A DNA stretch of 64,000 bases, from NCBI RefSeq assembly GCF_001187555.1, contig NZ_LFIJ01000001.1:1204169-1268168 (forward strand), given 5' to 3'. This DNA is from Gilvimarinus polysaccharolyticus. Its GTDB lineage: Bacteria > Pseudomonadota > Gammaproteobacteria > Pseudomonadales > Cellvibrionaceae. The position numbers and the translations under genes are program-made. How positions within the stretch are numbered: position 1 is the stretch's first letter; every line of letters begins with the position of its first letter. The notes under the pieces were generated by a model that was given only the letters and a program-made list of their open reading frames with translations, was not told the DNA's origin and ran no database searches. Shown here piece by piece: positions 48,237 to 58,789 of this stretch.

Positions 48237-50300
48237 CTAACCCTCAGGCTGCGCTGGTACACTCGGGGAAATCAAAGCCGCCGCTTCGGTTTCGCCAGCC
48301 AATTGATTTAACGCCAACACCAACTGATTAATTTGCAACGGCTTGCTTAAGTATTGATAAAAGCCCGCAGTACGGCCTTTTTGCTCATCAATACACATAA
48401 TATTAGCCGACAAACCGATAATCGGGATTAATGCCGTAGCCGGATCCTTTTGTAAAACCTTCAGTACCTCATAACCGTCCAAGCCGGGCATATCAATATC
48501 CAACAAAATAACATCCGGTCGACTGTTGCGCGCGTGATAAATCCCCAAAAATGGCTCTTCTGCCACCTCGAGCAAGTAGTTATCGTAACGACTTAAAAAC
48601 TGTTGTATTAATCGAATATTGGCGAGATTATCTTCGATATAAAGCATTCGGCACGAACGCTTATTGATCAGCGTATCTGCGCTAGCTAAATCAACCTCCA
48701 CTACATTTTTAGGGGTCTTATTAACCGCTTTACCGCAGTGCTCTAAATCCAACCAAAAGCAGGTACCCGAATCTACCTCACTGGTAAAACCGATGCGACC
48801 GCGCATAATTTCAACCAACTGCTTAGTAATTGCCAGCCCTACTCCCGTCCCTTCAACACCGCTCAACTCGGCGTGTAAACGATTAAAAGGTTGAAACACA
48901 CTGTCGTATAAATGCGGCGCAATACCAACACCGGTATCGCGCACACTTATACGTAAAAAATGATCCTCACGCGCGGAAAGACTTACCTCCACCTCACCAC
49001 CTACGCGATTATATTTTATCGAGTTACTGAGCAAATTAAGCAGTGCTTGCTTAAGCCTTCCTGGATCGGCAGTCACGCAGGCATCATCTAAGTTTTGATA
49101 CTTGGCATGCAAAAAGATACCGCGCGCGTCGGCCTGATGCCGCACCAACGTAAAACAGTCGGCGATCACTCGCGTCACCAGCACTGGCTGCAACTCAGCA
49201 TCTATATTGCCCGATTCAATTTTCGCCAAATCGAGAACATCATTAATCAAACGCAATAAATGAGCTCCGGCCGAGCGAATCTCTCGTAAATTGTCTTTTT
49301 GCACCGCATGGAGATTATCATCGTATTCAAACAGCTGGGTGTAACCCAATATAGCGTTTAGCGGAGTGCGCAGTTCGTGACTCATGCTGGATAAGAAATC
49401 ACTTTTTGCACGATTGGCTTTTTCAGCGTCTTCTTTTGCCTGCATCACCCGCTCTTCGGCGCGCTTAATGCTGGTAATATCCATATTGGTACCCGACATT
49501 CGAGTCGGTTGACCTTGCTCATCAAAACAAGCCCGACCACGGGCACGTATCCAGCGAGTTTCACCCTGTTTAGTATTAACTCGATATTCGATATCAAAAG
49601 CGCCCCGCCCCAACATATGTTTGCGTAGGGTGTGATCAAACTTAGGCAAGTCTTCTATATGAATATGGTCACGCCACTGCGACAATCGATCCTGTCCGCG
49701 AGTGACTATATCGTCGTTTTCGTTGTAACCTAGATGCTCCCAACAACGATTAGAAAAATGAAAACTATCATCCTCAGCATACCACTCCCAAATACCATCT
49801 TTTGAGGCTTGAATAATACGCACTTGGCGCGCTTCGCTTTCGCGCAGCGCCTGCTCGACATTTTTTAATTCGGTAATATCAAAATTGAGACCCGAGATAT
49901 AACGCGCGCGACCTTGATCATCGCGAATTGAGTCCGCGAGCACTTGAACCCAAATGTACTTACCGGCTTTATTGCGAATCCGATAACAAATGCGCAAAGG
50001 CTCAGATGAGCGTAGATGTTCCCGCACCGCCTCGAACATAATGTTGCGATCATCAGGGTGAATATAACTTGGCAGCTGATTGGCATCGTAAAAGACCTCT
50101 TTATCAAGCTCGGCATAACCAAGCTGCTGCCAAAAAGCCCCCGACCAATTGATGTGGTTTGTCTCAAGATCCCACTCCCAAAAACCGTAACCACAGCCAC
50201 AAAATATACGCTGGTAGCGGTAGGCTATCTCGCGCAATTGATCGGTTGTTAAGTTGGTCAGATCTTGGGTAATACTGACATTAGGTTCTTTAATAATCAT
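48237..50300 (-). CDS. Soluble PAS-PAS hybrid histidine kinase
   Basis: 687 residues with no membrane segment. Two PAS/PAC repeats (about 30-150 and 155-280) share GFWEWDLET/GIWEWYAED and are followed by a HisKA domain with SHELRTPLNAILGYTQ holding the phospho-His. The HATPase is next (NLLSNSIKYN, RDTGVGIAPH, GTGVGLAI), then a C-terminal receiver (about 555-680) with the Asp in LLDIDMPGLDGYE and Lys in SKPLQ. No output domain or Hpt, so it must signal through another protein. PAS ligands unknown. It sits alone between secF and suhB, genes normally adjacent in relatives. Confidence 0.93.
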   Translation of the reverse strand: MIIKEPNVSITQDLTNLTTDQLREIAYRYQRIFCGCGYGFWEWDLETNHINWSGAFWQQLGYAELDKEVFYDANQLPSYIHPDDRNIMFEAVREHLRSSEPLRICYRIRNKAGKYIWVQVLADSIRDDQGRARYISGLNFDITELKNVEQALRESEARQVRIIQASKDGIWEWYAEDDSFHFSNRCWEHLGYNENDDIVTRGQDRLSQWRDHIHIEDLPKFDHTLRKHMLGRGAFDIEYRVNTKQGETRWIRARGRACFDEQGQPTRMSGTNMDITSIKRAEERVMQAKEDAEKANRAKSDFLSSMSHELRTPLNAILGYTQLFEYDDNLHAVQKDNLREIRSAGAHLLRLINDVLDLAKIESGNIDAELQPVLVTRVIADCFTLVRHQADARGIFLHAKYQNLDDACVTADPGRLKQALLNLLSNSIKYNRVGGEVEVSLSAREDHFLRISVRDTGVGIAPHLYDSVFQPFNRLHAELSGVEGTGVGLAITKQLVEIMRGRIGFTSEVDSGTCFWLDLEHCGKAVNKTPKNVVEVDLASADTLINKRSCRMLYIEDNLANIRLIQQFLSRYDNYLLEVAEEPFLGIYHARNSRPDVILLDIDMPGLDGYEVLKVLQKDPATALIPIIGLSANIMCIDEQKGRTAGFYQYLSKPLQINQLVLALNQLAGETEAAALISPSVPAQPEG

Positions 50301-50351
50301 GCGGCTCTCATAGCGGCTTGCTTAACGACAGCATACCCTGCTTTTATCACA

Positions 50352-50384
50352 AAAAAAAAGCCCACCGGAGTCCGGTAGGCTTTT
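50352..50384 (-). terminator. Intrinsic terminator of the secDF transcript
   Basis: Stem of 13 pairs with one mismatch (50356-50368 / 50372-50384) and a 3-base loop, followed on the minus strand by nine T residues. It lies 33 bases after the secF stop. Confidence 0.92.
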
Positions 50385-50416
50385 CGTCAACAATGCCAGC
50401 TAATTGCAACAAAAGC

Positions 50417-51595
50417 TTAAGGCATTTCGTCTATCTCACTGCCCTCTTTGACCGGCGGCATCAAATCTTCCTTCACGATACGCAGCCACATCAGGGTATT
50501 ACACGATACATAAATAGATGAGTATGTACCCACGACAATACCGACGATTAATGCCAAAGCAAAACCGCTAATCAGCTCACCGCCAAAAATAAACAACATC
50601 ATCAATACCAACAACGTTGTTAACGAGGTAATCAGCGTTCGCTCTAAAGATTGCGTTAATGAGGTGTTGATTACCTCAACAGGCGAGCTTTTACGCATTC
50701 TGGGAAAGTTTTCCCGAACACGGTCAAACACCACAATGGTATCGTTAAGCGAGTAACCGATAACAGCCAGTACAGCCGCTAATACGGTCAAATCAAAGTC
50801 TATTTGAAACAGTGCAAAGAACCCCAACACGATAATAACATCGTGCACCAAGGCCAGCACCGCTCCCACAGAGAACTTAAACTGGAACCGCACCGCCACA
50901 TACATCATGACCACAGCCAACGCCAAAAGCATGCCCAGGCCGCCTTCATCACGTAGCTCTGCGCCAATCTGCGGGCCCACAAACTCGCTGCGACGCAGCT
51001 CTACATCGGTGCCAGTTTTGGCCGCCAACACATCTAAAAGCTCGTCCGTGTATGCGGTATCCAGCGAGTTTTCTGTCAATGCGACAACATTGCTTCCGGC
51101 ACTGCTTACCTCGATCGAGCCAAAATACTTAGCCGGCAGGACTGAATCGTTAATATCGGCAGCGCTAACGCCACTAAACGTTAACGATTGCGCGTAGTTA
51201 CCACGATCGCGCGGAGCGCGATCTACAGACACTAACGCCGCATTCGCCGACACACCGGCTAAACGGCGAGCCAAAGACGTCTCGCCGCCATCGGACATAG
51301 CACCTTGCGAGCGAATTAACACTTCGCTATCAGAGCCAAACAATACCGCTACGGGATTTACCAAGCCTTCATCGTTTAAAATTTTGCGTATTTCGGGGAT
51401 ATCGGCAGGCTGTGAGAAGCTCACCTCGACCTGCGCACCACCGGTAAAATCTAAACCAAATTTTAAACCGTTCACGGTCAGTGCCGTGATGGATGCTATC
51501 AGCAAAACAACAGACAACACTGTTGCTGGCAAATAAGCGCCCATAAAGTTAATTGTTTTGTTTCCTGCTTGTTCGCTAGACATCGTTGACCCCAT
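50417..51595 (-). CDS. secF: Protein translocase subunit SecF
   Basis: 392 residues. Six membrane helices and a periplasmic P1-like domain; partner of SecD in proton-driven pulling of secreted proteins. GLKFGLDFTGGAQVEV follows the first helix, and GYSLNDTIVVFDRVREN is the conserved fourth-helix motif. The ATG at 51595 shares a base with the secD stop (TAATG). A second ATG at 51583 with GGGG upstream is also possible. Confidence 0.96.
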   Translation of the reverse strand: MGSTMSSEQAGNKTINFMGAYLPATVLSVVLLIASITALTVNGLKFGLDFTGGAQVEVSFSQPADIPEIRKILNDEGLVNPVAVLFGSDSEVLIRSQGAMSDGGETSLARRLAGVSANAALVSVDRAPRDRGNYAQSLTFSGVSAADINDSVLPAKYFGSIEVSSAGSNVVALTENSLDTAYTDELLDVLAAKTGTDVELRRSEFVGPQIGAELRDEGGLGMLLALAVVMMYVAVRFQFKFSVGAVLALVHDVIIVLGFFALFQIDFDLTVLAAVLAVIGYSLNDTIVVFDRVRENFPRMRKSSPVEVINTSLTQSLERTLITSLTTLLVLMMLFIFGGELISGFALALIVGIVVGTYSSIYVSCNTLMWLRIVKEDLMPPVKEGSEIDEMP

Positions 51596-53451
51596 TAGAT
51601 CCAAAGCTTCTTGAGATTTTTACGACGGCCGTAAACCAGATTGACCAGCGCGCGTGTACCCATGATGGCAGTAAACATGGACGTTAAAATACCGATAGAC
51701 AGGGTAACGGCAAAACCTTTGACCGGGCCGGTGCCGATCGCGTAAAGAATAACCGCCACAATTAAGGTGGTTAGGTTGGCATCTAAAATAGTGGTGAAAG
51801 CACGATCGTACCCAGCCGAGATTGCCGTATGCGGACTAGCTCCAGCTTTTAGCTCCTCTCGTATTCGGGCAAAAATCAGCACGTTGGCATCCACCGCCAT
51901 ACCCACGGTAAGTACAATACCGGCTATACCGGGCAACGTTAAGGTAGCGCCCAGCAGCGACATAACCGCCACCAGTACTAATACGTTAACGGCCAACGCA
52001 ATATTGGCAAACACGCCAAACAAGCGGTAGTAAATGATCATAAACAACAACACTAGGCCCATGCCCCACTGCACCGACTTAACACCCAACTGGATGTTTT
52101 CGGCACCTAGCGATGGCCCAATAGTGCGCTCTTCGACAAAATACATAGGGGCGGCAAGTGCTCCCGAGCGCAACATCAACGCAAGCTCAGACGCTTCACC
52201 TGGGGCATTCAGACCGGTAATCCGAAACTGTACACCCAACGCGCCCTGAATGGTCGCCAAGCTAATCACTTTGTTTTCTGTGTATTGCTCCGGCACTTCG
52301 ATCTGCTCACCCTGAGCATCAATCTCTGTATTCATGCGGGTTTTGTATTCGATAAACAACACCGCCATGCGACGCCCTATATTAGAGCGAGTGGCGTGAT
52401 TCATCTTAGTGCCGCCCAGGCTATCAAGGGTGATATTCACTTGCGGTGTATTAGTGTCTGGGTCCAAAGAAGTGGTGGCATTAGCCACATGGTCGCCAGT
52501 CAAAATTACTTTGCGCTCCAGCCACGCAAGACGACCTTGATAGTCAAACCGCTCTTTAGCCGCGGCCAATGCGTCGGGCGCGGCCTCTAAACGAAACTCT
52601 AAGTTGGCGGTTTTACCAATAACACGTTTTGCTTCGGCGGTATCTTGTACCCCTGGCAGTTGCACAATAATACGGTTGCGCCCTTGGCTTTGCACAATTG
52701 GCTCGGACACACCCAGCTCGTTTACCCGCTTGCGCAAGGTCGTTAAGTTTTGGCCTAGTGCGTACTGCTCGATCTCACGCACCGCAGCGTCACTTAACAC
52801 CGCATGAAACGCAACATCGGCGGTATCGTTTGGCAGATCGGTATTAAACAACATTTGCGGATATTCACCGCGCAACTCTCTCAGTGCGGCATCACGTAAT
52901 TCAGTCTCACGAAACTCGGCAATAATGGTAGTGCTTTCTACCTCGACCGAACTATAGCGGATACGCGCATCACGCAGCTTATCCTTCATTTCATCGGCGC
53001 TGGTTTCTTGGCGTTTTTTAATCGCTGAATCGGTGTCTACTTCAAGTAAGAAGTGCACCCCGCCACGCAAATCCAAACCCAGCTTCATGGGCGCACCGCC
53101 CATCGAGACTAACCAATCGGGGGTTGTGGGCGCTTGGTTAAGGGCAACCACGTAATCACTGCCAAGAGTCTCGGCAATCACGCTTTTACCGTGCAACTGA
53201 GCCTCGCCATCGTTAAAGCGTAACTTGGCAGACGAACCGTCTTGCTCGGCAGAAAAGTAGCTAATGCCGGCATTGTCGAGCGCTTGCTCGACTTTTTTGA
53301 GCACTTTTTCATCGACGGTCATACCGCTAGATGAGCCAGATATCTGTACTGCATCATCGGGCGGGTACAAATTAGGCACAGCGTAAACAAAGCCTAAAAT
53401 TGCCACGGCGATAATCAGCAGATACTTCCAAAGGGGATAGCGGTTTAACAT
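51595..53451 (-). CDS. secD: Protein translocase subunit SecD
   Basis: 618 residues from the ATG at 53451, just before the first membrane helix (LLIIAVAILGFVYAVPNLYP). Large periplasmic region with MKLGLDLRGGVHFLLEVD (the conserved D1-type segment), then five helices with GIAGIVLTVGMAVDANVLIFARIREE. The tgt-yajC-secD order is expected, but the 184 bases between tgt and secD cannot encode YajC (about 110 residues). Confidence 0.97.
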   Translation of the reverse strand: MLNRYPLWKYLLIIAVAILGFVYAVPNLYPPDDAVQISGSSSGMTVDEKVLKKVEQALDNAGISYFSAEQDGSSAKLRFNDGEAQLHGKSVIAETLGSDYVVALNQAPTTPDWLVSMGGAPMKLGLDLRGGVHFLLEVDTDSAIKKRQETSADEMKDKLRDARIRYSSVEVESTTIIAEFRETELRDAALRELRGEYPQMLFNTDLPNDTADVAFHAVLSDAAVREIEQYALGQNLTTLRKRVNELGVSEPIVQSQGRNRIIVQLPGVQDTAEAKRVIGKTANLEFRLEAAPDALAAAKERFDYQGRLAWLERKVILTGDHVANATTSLDPDTNTPQVNITLDSLGGTKMNHATRSNIGRRMAVLFIEYKTRMNTEIDAQGEQIEVPEQYTENKVISLATIQGALGVQFRITGLNAPGEASELALMLRSGALAAPMYFVEERTIGPSLGAENIQLGVKSVQWGMGLVLLFMIIYYRLFGVFANIALAVNVLVLVAVMSLLGATLTLPGIAGIVLTVGMAVDANVLIFARIREELKAGASPHTAISAGYDRAFTTILDANLTTLIVAVILYAIGTGPVKGFAVTLSIGILTSMFTAIMGTRALVNLVYGRRKNLKKLWI

Positions 53452-53635
53452 ACGATCATCCGAAACTGGGCCCTGACTTACCACGAAGGCAGGCATCAGG
53501 CGTGTTATACATTTATGTCCCGTGCCTATATGGGTCCAAATCCGAACAACTCAAGTGTCCGAGCCTTAATTAAGACGGCAAAAGGCAAACAGGGGCGGAT
53601 TATACCGAAACTGAGGCCAACAACAATGCGCGCAC

Positions 53636-54859
<1,224 letters not shown>

Positions 54860-55927
54860 TTAAGGAGTGGCGCCGGGCAAGTCATCGCCGGCACTAAGAT
54901 TTTGGGTAATAAACATTGCATCACCGTAACTAAAAAAGCGGTAGTGCTCGGCGACCGCAGCACGGTACGCCGCCATGGTGTGCTGATAACCTGCAAAGGC
55001 CGATACCAGCATCAACAACGTAGATTCAGGCAAATGAAAGTTAGTGAGCAACGCATCAATAACCTTAAATTTACAGCCGGGGTAAATAAAAATATCGGTA
55101 TCGCCCTGCATCGGCGCAATCAGCTCACCCGCCGGCGCTTGTCGCGCGGCACTTTCTAGGCTGCGCACACTGGTGGTGCCTACCGCGATCACTCGCGAGC
55201 CACGGGCTTTGGCGGCGCGTACCGCTTGGCACACAGACTCATCGACATCAATCACTTCGCTGTGCATTTTATGATCGGCAATATTATCAACTCGAACCGG
55301 CTGAAAAGTCCCCGCGCCTACGTGTAATGTTACAAATGCCAGTTCAACGCCGCGCTCACGCAACTGCGCTAATAGTGCATCGTCAAAATGTAACCCAGCC
55401 GTTGGCGCCGCTACTGCACCCTGCTTTTCGCCATAGACGGTTTGATAGCGCTCACGGTCAAGCGCATCGTCTGCGCGATCGATATAAGGTGGCAATGGCA
55501 TATGGCCGTGCTGCTCTAGTACTTGTAGTACTGGTTCAGGAAAGGTGATCTCAAACAATGCATCTTGCCGTCCGGTCACCTGCAAACGCGTGCCGTCATC
55601 CAACACTAATTCAGAGCCGGCCTTGGGCGATTTACTGGCGCGAGTGTGGGCCAATACGTTGAACTCCCCTAGTACCCGCTCGATAAGCACTTCAACCCGT
55701 CCGCCGCTGGGCTTATGTGCAAACATCCGCGCGGGGATAACGCGAGTATTGTTAAACACCATTAAGTCTCCCGTTTGCAGCTTATCCAGCAGATCGGGGA
55801 ATTGCCGATGCTCTAGGCTACCGGTGGGTCCATCCAGACACAGCAAACGGCTACCGCGCCGTTCAATAGCGGGAGTGCGGGCGATTAATTCGTCGGGTAA
55901 GACGTAGTCAAAGTCTTGGCGCTGCAT
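54860..55927 (-). CDS. queA: SAM:tRNA ribosyltransferase-isomerase QueA
   Basis: Transfers the ribosyl group of SAM to preQ1-tRNA, giving epoxyqueuosine. 355 residues from the ATG at 55927, where conserved sequence begins ([15 protein letters not shown]). Family blocks include [25 protein letters not shown] and [19 protein letters not shown]. Upstream readings add non-conserved residues. Co-transcribed with tgt, the preceding step in queuosine synthesis. Confidence 0.97.
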   Translation of the reverse strand: MQRQDFDYVLPDELIARTPAIERRGSRLLCLDGPTGSLEHRQFPDLLDKLQTGDLMVFNNTRVIPARMFAHKPSGGRVEVLIERVLGEFNVLAHTRASKSPKAGSELVLDDGTRLQVTGRQDALFEITFPEPVLQVLEQHGHMPLPPYIDRADDALDRERYQTVYGEKQGAVAAPTAGLHFDDALLAQLRERGVELAFVTLHVGAGTFQPVRVDNIADHKMHSEVIDVDESVCQAVRAAKARGSRVIAVGTTSVRSLESAARQAPAGELIAPMQGDTDIFIYPGCKFKVIDALLTNFHLPESTLLMLVSAFAGYQHTMAAYRAAVAEHYRFFSYGDAMFITQNLSAGDDLPGATP

Positions 55928-56039
55928 AACAGAGAGATCAGAGTTTTTGAAGGCCGGCAAGGTTAGCCCAAAATGCGTTAATTTGCCAGTCAGAGCAAAG
56001 CACAATCCAAAGACAACAATAAAAATTTTGCATCAGTGG

Positions 56040-56067
56040 TTGACGATGGCAAACTCGCTGCTATAAT
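56040..56067 (+). promoter_or_regulatory. sigma70 promoter of tRNA-Leu
   Basis: TTGACG (56040-56045), 16-base spacer, TATAAT (56062-56067), then a C-rich discriminator. The tRNA starts 12 bases after the -10. One of the best promoter matches in the window. Confidence 0.82.
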
Positions 56068-56079
56068 CACGCCCTCTTG

Positions 56080-56166
56080 GCCAGTGTGGTGAAATTGGTA
56101 TACACAGGGGATTCAAAATCCCCCGCCCTTAAAAGCGTGCCGGTTCGAGTCCGGCCACTGGTACCA
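56080..56166 (+). tRNA. tRNA-Leu(CAA)
   Basis: 87-base class II tRNA with long variable arm. Acceptor GCCAGTG (56080-56086) pairs with CACTGGT (one G-U). Anticodon stem GGGGA/TCCCC encloses TTCAAAA with anticodon CAA at 56114-56116. T loop TTCGAGT, and ACCA at 56163-56166. It reads UUG codons. Confidence 0.97.
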
Positions 56167-56204
56167 TTATTGTTAAACTCGCTGATTATCACCGATCAGA
56201 GAGT

Positions 56205-56236
56205 AAAAAAGCGCAGCTAAACACTGCGCTTTTTTT
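56205..56236 (+). terminator. Intrinsic terminator of tRNA-Leu
   Basis: AAAAAAGCGCAG (56205-56216) / CTGCGCTTTTTT (56224-56235), 7-base loop, 39 bases after the tRNA. T-rich on both strands. Confidence 0.9.
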
Positions 56237-56266
56237 GTGGGCGCTCTTTTTGTTTGTGGGCGCTCT
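56237..56266 (+). repeat. 19-bp-period direct repeat of GTGGGCGCTCT
   Basis: GTGGGCGCTCT occurs at 56237-56247 and again at 56256-56266, embedded in T-rich sequence directly after the terminator. Looks like a local slippage duplication. Confidence 0.75.
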
Positions 56267-56487
56267 ATTACCTCAGACAGCCTATTTCAAGATCATTCTT
56301 AAATAATGCCGCGCTGCACTTGGTATCGCATCAAGTATCACCCGCCTTACTTACCCCAGCCCACACAAGACGATCACCGCAAACTTTTGCACTTGTTAAC
56401 AACAAAAGTACTCGCCAGATCACAGCCACGCCTTTAAATAGACTTAAACCTGTCCTATGCTGATCACTTAGATGTCGGGGAAACTCT

Positions 56488-57759
56488 ATGCTGCATGAGC
56501 AACAAACATTAACAAACACCGAACTGCTGCAATGGTATGACGCGGTTCGCCAGCGCACCGTGGCTCTGACCCATGGTTTGAGCGCCGAGGATATGATGCT
56601 GCAGTCTATGTCCGACGCCAGCCCCACCAAATGGCACTTAGCTCATACCAGCTGGTTTTTTGAAACTTTTGTACTAAAACCCTACGCCGCAAACTACCGC
56701 GTTTATAATGCGAGCTTTGAATACCTGTTTAACTCTTACTACGATAGCATTGGCGAGCGTCACCCACGCCCTGTGCGCGGCTTACTCTCTCGCCCCTCAC
56801 TCGAGCAAGTTTTAGCCTATCGCCGTTATATTGATGACGCCATGCAAACGTTTATAGATACGCAGCCAACAGGCGCGTCTATTACAAGCGTGATTACCAC
56901 CGGCCTGCACCACGAGATGCAACACCAAGAACTGATCCTTACCGATATCAAACACGCGCTGGCGCAAAACCGCGCCGCGTTCAAAGCAGACTGCCGATCT
57001 GTCAGCTCTGCGGCACCTGAAGCTCAAGCCAGCCACACAACACCAATGTTCAGCTCCTTTCCAGAAGGCACTTATTGGATTGGCGCCGAGCCTAACGGCT
57101 TTAGCTACGATTGCGAGCGCAGCCGTCACCGTGTGTTTTGCAACGCTTTTGCTTTAAGCAACTGCCCGGTTAGTAATGCTCAGTGGCTTGAATTTATGGC
57201 GGCCGGCGGCTACCAAGACCCCACCTGGTGGTTATCCGATGGCTGGAGTTACCAGCAACAACACCAATGGCAAGCACCGTTGTACTGGCAAAAGATCGAC
57301 AACGAATGGTTTGAATTGCGTTTTGATGGCTACCACCGGGTCAACCTATCTGCCCCCGTTTGCCACATTAGTTACTTTGAGGCCGACGCCTTTGCCCGCT
57401 GGGCAAATTGTCGTCTGCCCACCGAGTTTGAGCTGGAAGTGGCGGCCGCGCAAAATCCGCTGCAAGGTAACTTTGCCGAGTCGAATCACTGGCACCCACA
57501 ACCCAAAACACCGCACACCGGCTTACAACAGATTTACGGTGACGTTTGGGAGTGGACCTCGAGCAGTTATGCCCCCTACCCTGACTTTAATCCAGAGCAA
57601 GGCGCGCTGGGCGAGTACAACGGCAAATTCATGGTTAATCAGTACGTGTTGCGCGGTGGCTCTTGCGCTACGGCTCAGGCACAGATGCGCCCGAGTTATC
57701 GCAACTTTTTTTACCCTCACCAGCGCTGGCAATTTAGCGGCTTGCGTCTTGCCCATTAA
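56488..57759 (+). CDS. egtB: Ergothioneine sulfoxide synthase EgtB
   Basis: Non-heme iron enzyme forming the C-S bond between trimethylhistidine (hercynine) and a thiol donor. 423 residues: DinB-like N-domain (about 15-150) with the iron ligands in KWHLAHTSWFFE and HHEMQHQE (HxxxHxE), then an FGE-sulfatase/C-type-lectin-like domain (about 185-423) ending in GGSCATAQAQMRPSYRNFF. No egtA, egtC or egtE follows, so the donor is either cysteine directly or a thiol processed by enzymes elsewhere. GGGG precedes the ATG. Next gene is egtD. Confidence 0.93.
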   Translation: MLHEQQTLTNTELLQWYDAVRQRTVALTHGLSAEDMMLQSMSDASPTKWHLAHTSWFFETFVLKPYAANYRVYNASFEYLFNSYYDSIGERHPRPVRGLLSRPSLEQVLAYRRYIDDAMQTFIDTQPTGASITSVITTGLHHEMQHQELILTDIKHALAQNRAAFKADCRSVSSAAPEAQASHTTPMFSSFPEGTYWIGAEPNGFSYDCERSRHRVFCNAFALSNCPVSNAQWLEFMAAGGYQDPTWWLSDGWSYQQQHQWQAPLYWQKIDNEWFELRFDGYHRVNLSAPVCHISYFEADAFARWANCRLPTEFELEVAAAQNPLQGNFAESNHWHPQPKTPHTGLQQIYGDVWEWTSSSYAPYPDFNPEQGALGEYNGKFMVNQYVLRGGSCATAQAQMRPSYRNFFYPHQRWQFSGLRLAH

Positions 57760-57784
57760 CATCACTCACAAGGAGAGCTGAGTT

Positions 57785-58789
57785 ATGACTACCGCACTAG
57801 CAACGGACAAAACCAAGCCCGCAACCGCGCCACAAAATCAAGAATTTCTTGCCGATGTACTCAGCGGCTTGGCGCTACAACAAAAACAGCTAGCCCCAAA
57901 ATATTTTTACGATGAGAGAGGTTCGCAGCTGTTTGACGACATCTGCGCACTCGATGAATATTACCCTTATCATGTCGAGCTTGATCTGTTACCCAAAGTG
58001 GCTGCAGAGCTAAGTCATTTTTTTCACACCGAACAAGCGGGCGATTTATCCGTGGTTGAGTTTGGCGCGGGCTCGTTACGTAAAATCACCCCTTTGCTGA
58101 AGCGCATCAACACCGTTAAAAACCTTACCGCCATCGATATCAGCCAAGAGCATCTGTTAAATTCTTGCGCAGAGCTACGCCATCAATTTAAACATCTAGA
58201 CGTCACCGCTAAGGTCCATGATTTCACCCAGCCGCTAAGTCTAGACAAAACCGGCTTAACTCGCATGGGCTTTTTCCCAGGCTCCACCATTGGTAATTTT
58301 GACCGCATCCAAGCACTGGATTTTTTACGCAGTGCTGGGCAAACCTTGGGTAACGGCGCTTACTTACTGATTGGTGTCGACACCAAAAAACCTAACGATA
58401 TCCTGCACCATGCCTATAACGATGCTCAGGGCGTGACCGCGCAATTTAACAAAAACATTTTAACGCGTATTAATCGCGAGCTTGAGGGCAACTTTGAGCT
58501 CCAACATTTTGCCCATCACGCGTTCTATAACCCCGATCAGGGACGTATTGAAATGCATCTACGCAGCTTGCGTGAGCAGCATGTCCGAGTGGCTGACCAC
58601 GAGTTTTACTTTGCCAAAAACGAAAGCATACACACCGAAAACTCTTACAAATATCACGCTGCAGAATTTACAGACTTAGCTCAAAAAGCCCACTGGTATA
58701 CTCGTCAGGTATGGATGGCGCCCAACGATTTATTTGCCATTAGCTTACTGCAGCACCAACCGAGTAACGCAAGCAACAATGATTGTTGA
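57785..58789 (+). CDS. egtD: L-histidine N(alpha)-methyltransferase EgtD
   Basis: SAM-dependent enzyme that trimethylates histidine to hercynine, the substrate of EgtB. 334 residues. FDDICALDEYYPYHVELDLL holds the substrate-binding Tyr region, EFGAGSLRKITPLL is the SAM-binding motif I, and FFPGSTIGNFD is diagnostic. GGAG lies ten bases before the ATG and 25 bases separate it from egtB. The last four codons overlap the PhzF-like start. Confidence 0.95.
   Translation: MTTALATDKTKPATAPQNQEFLADVLSGLALQQKQLAPKYFYDERGSQLFDDICALDEYYPYHVELDLLPKVAAELSHFFHTEQAGDLSVVEFGAGSLRKITPLLKRINTVKNLTAIDISQEHLLNSCAELRHQFKHLDVTAKVHDFTQPLSLDKTGLTRMGFFPGSTIGNFDRIQALDFLRSAGQTLGNGAYLLIGVDTKKPNDILHHAYNDAQGVTAQFNKNILTRINRELEGNFELQHFAHHAFYNPDQGRIEMHLRSLREQHVRVADHEFYFAKNESIHTENSYKYHAAEFTDLAQKAHWYTRQVWMAPNDLFAISLLQHQPSNASNNDC

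Larger units (their letters stand above)
56167..56487 (+). other. Intergenic region tRNA-Leu / egtB
   Basis: 321 bases. Holds the tRNA terminator, a short tandem duplication (56237-56266) and then the unannotated leader of egtB, which ends with GGGG nine bases before the ATG. No further ORF or RNA is supported. Confidence 0.5.

Noticed and set aside
57176-57781. 201-residue open frame overlapping egtB in another frame
   Set aside because: Composition is that of a frame-shifted shadow (Thr/Pro-rich) and egtB motifs are intact.
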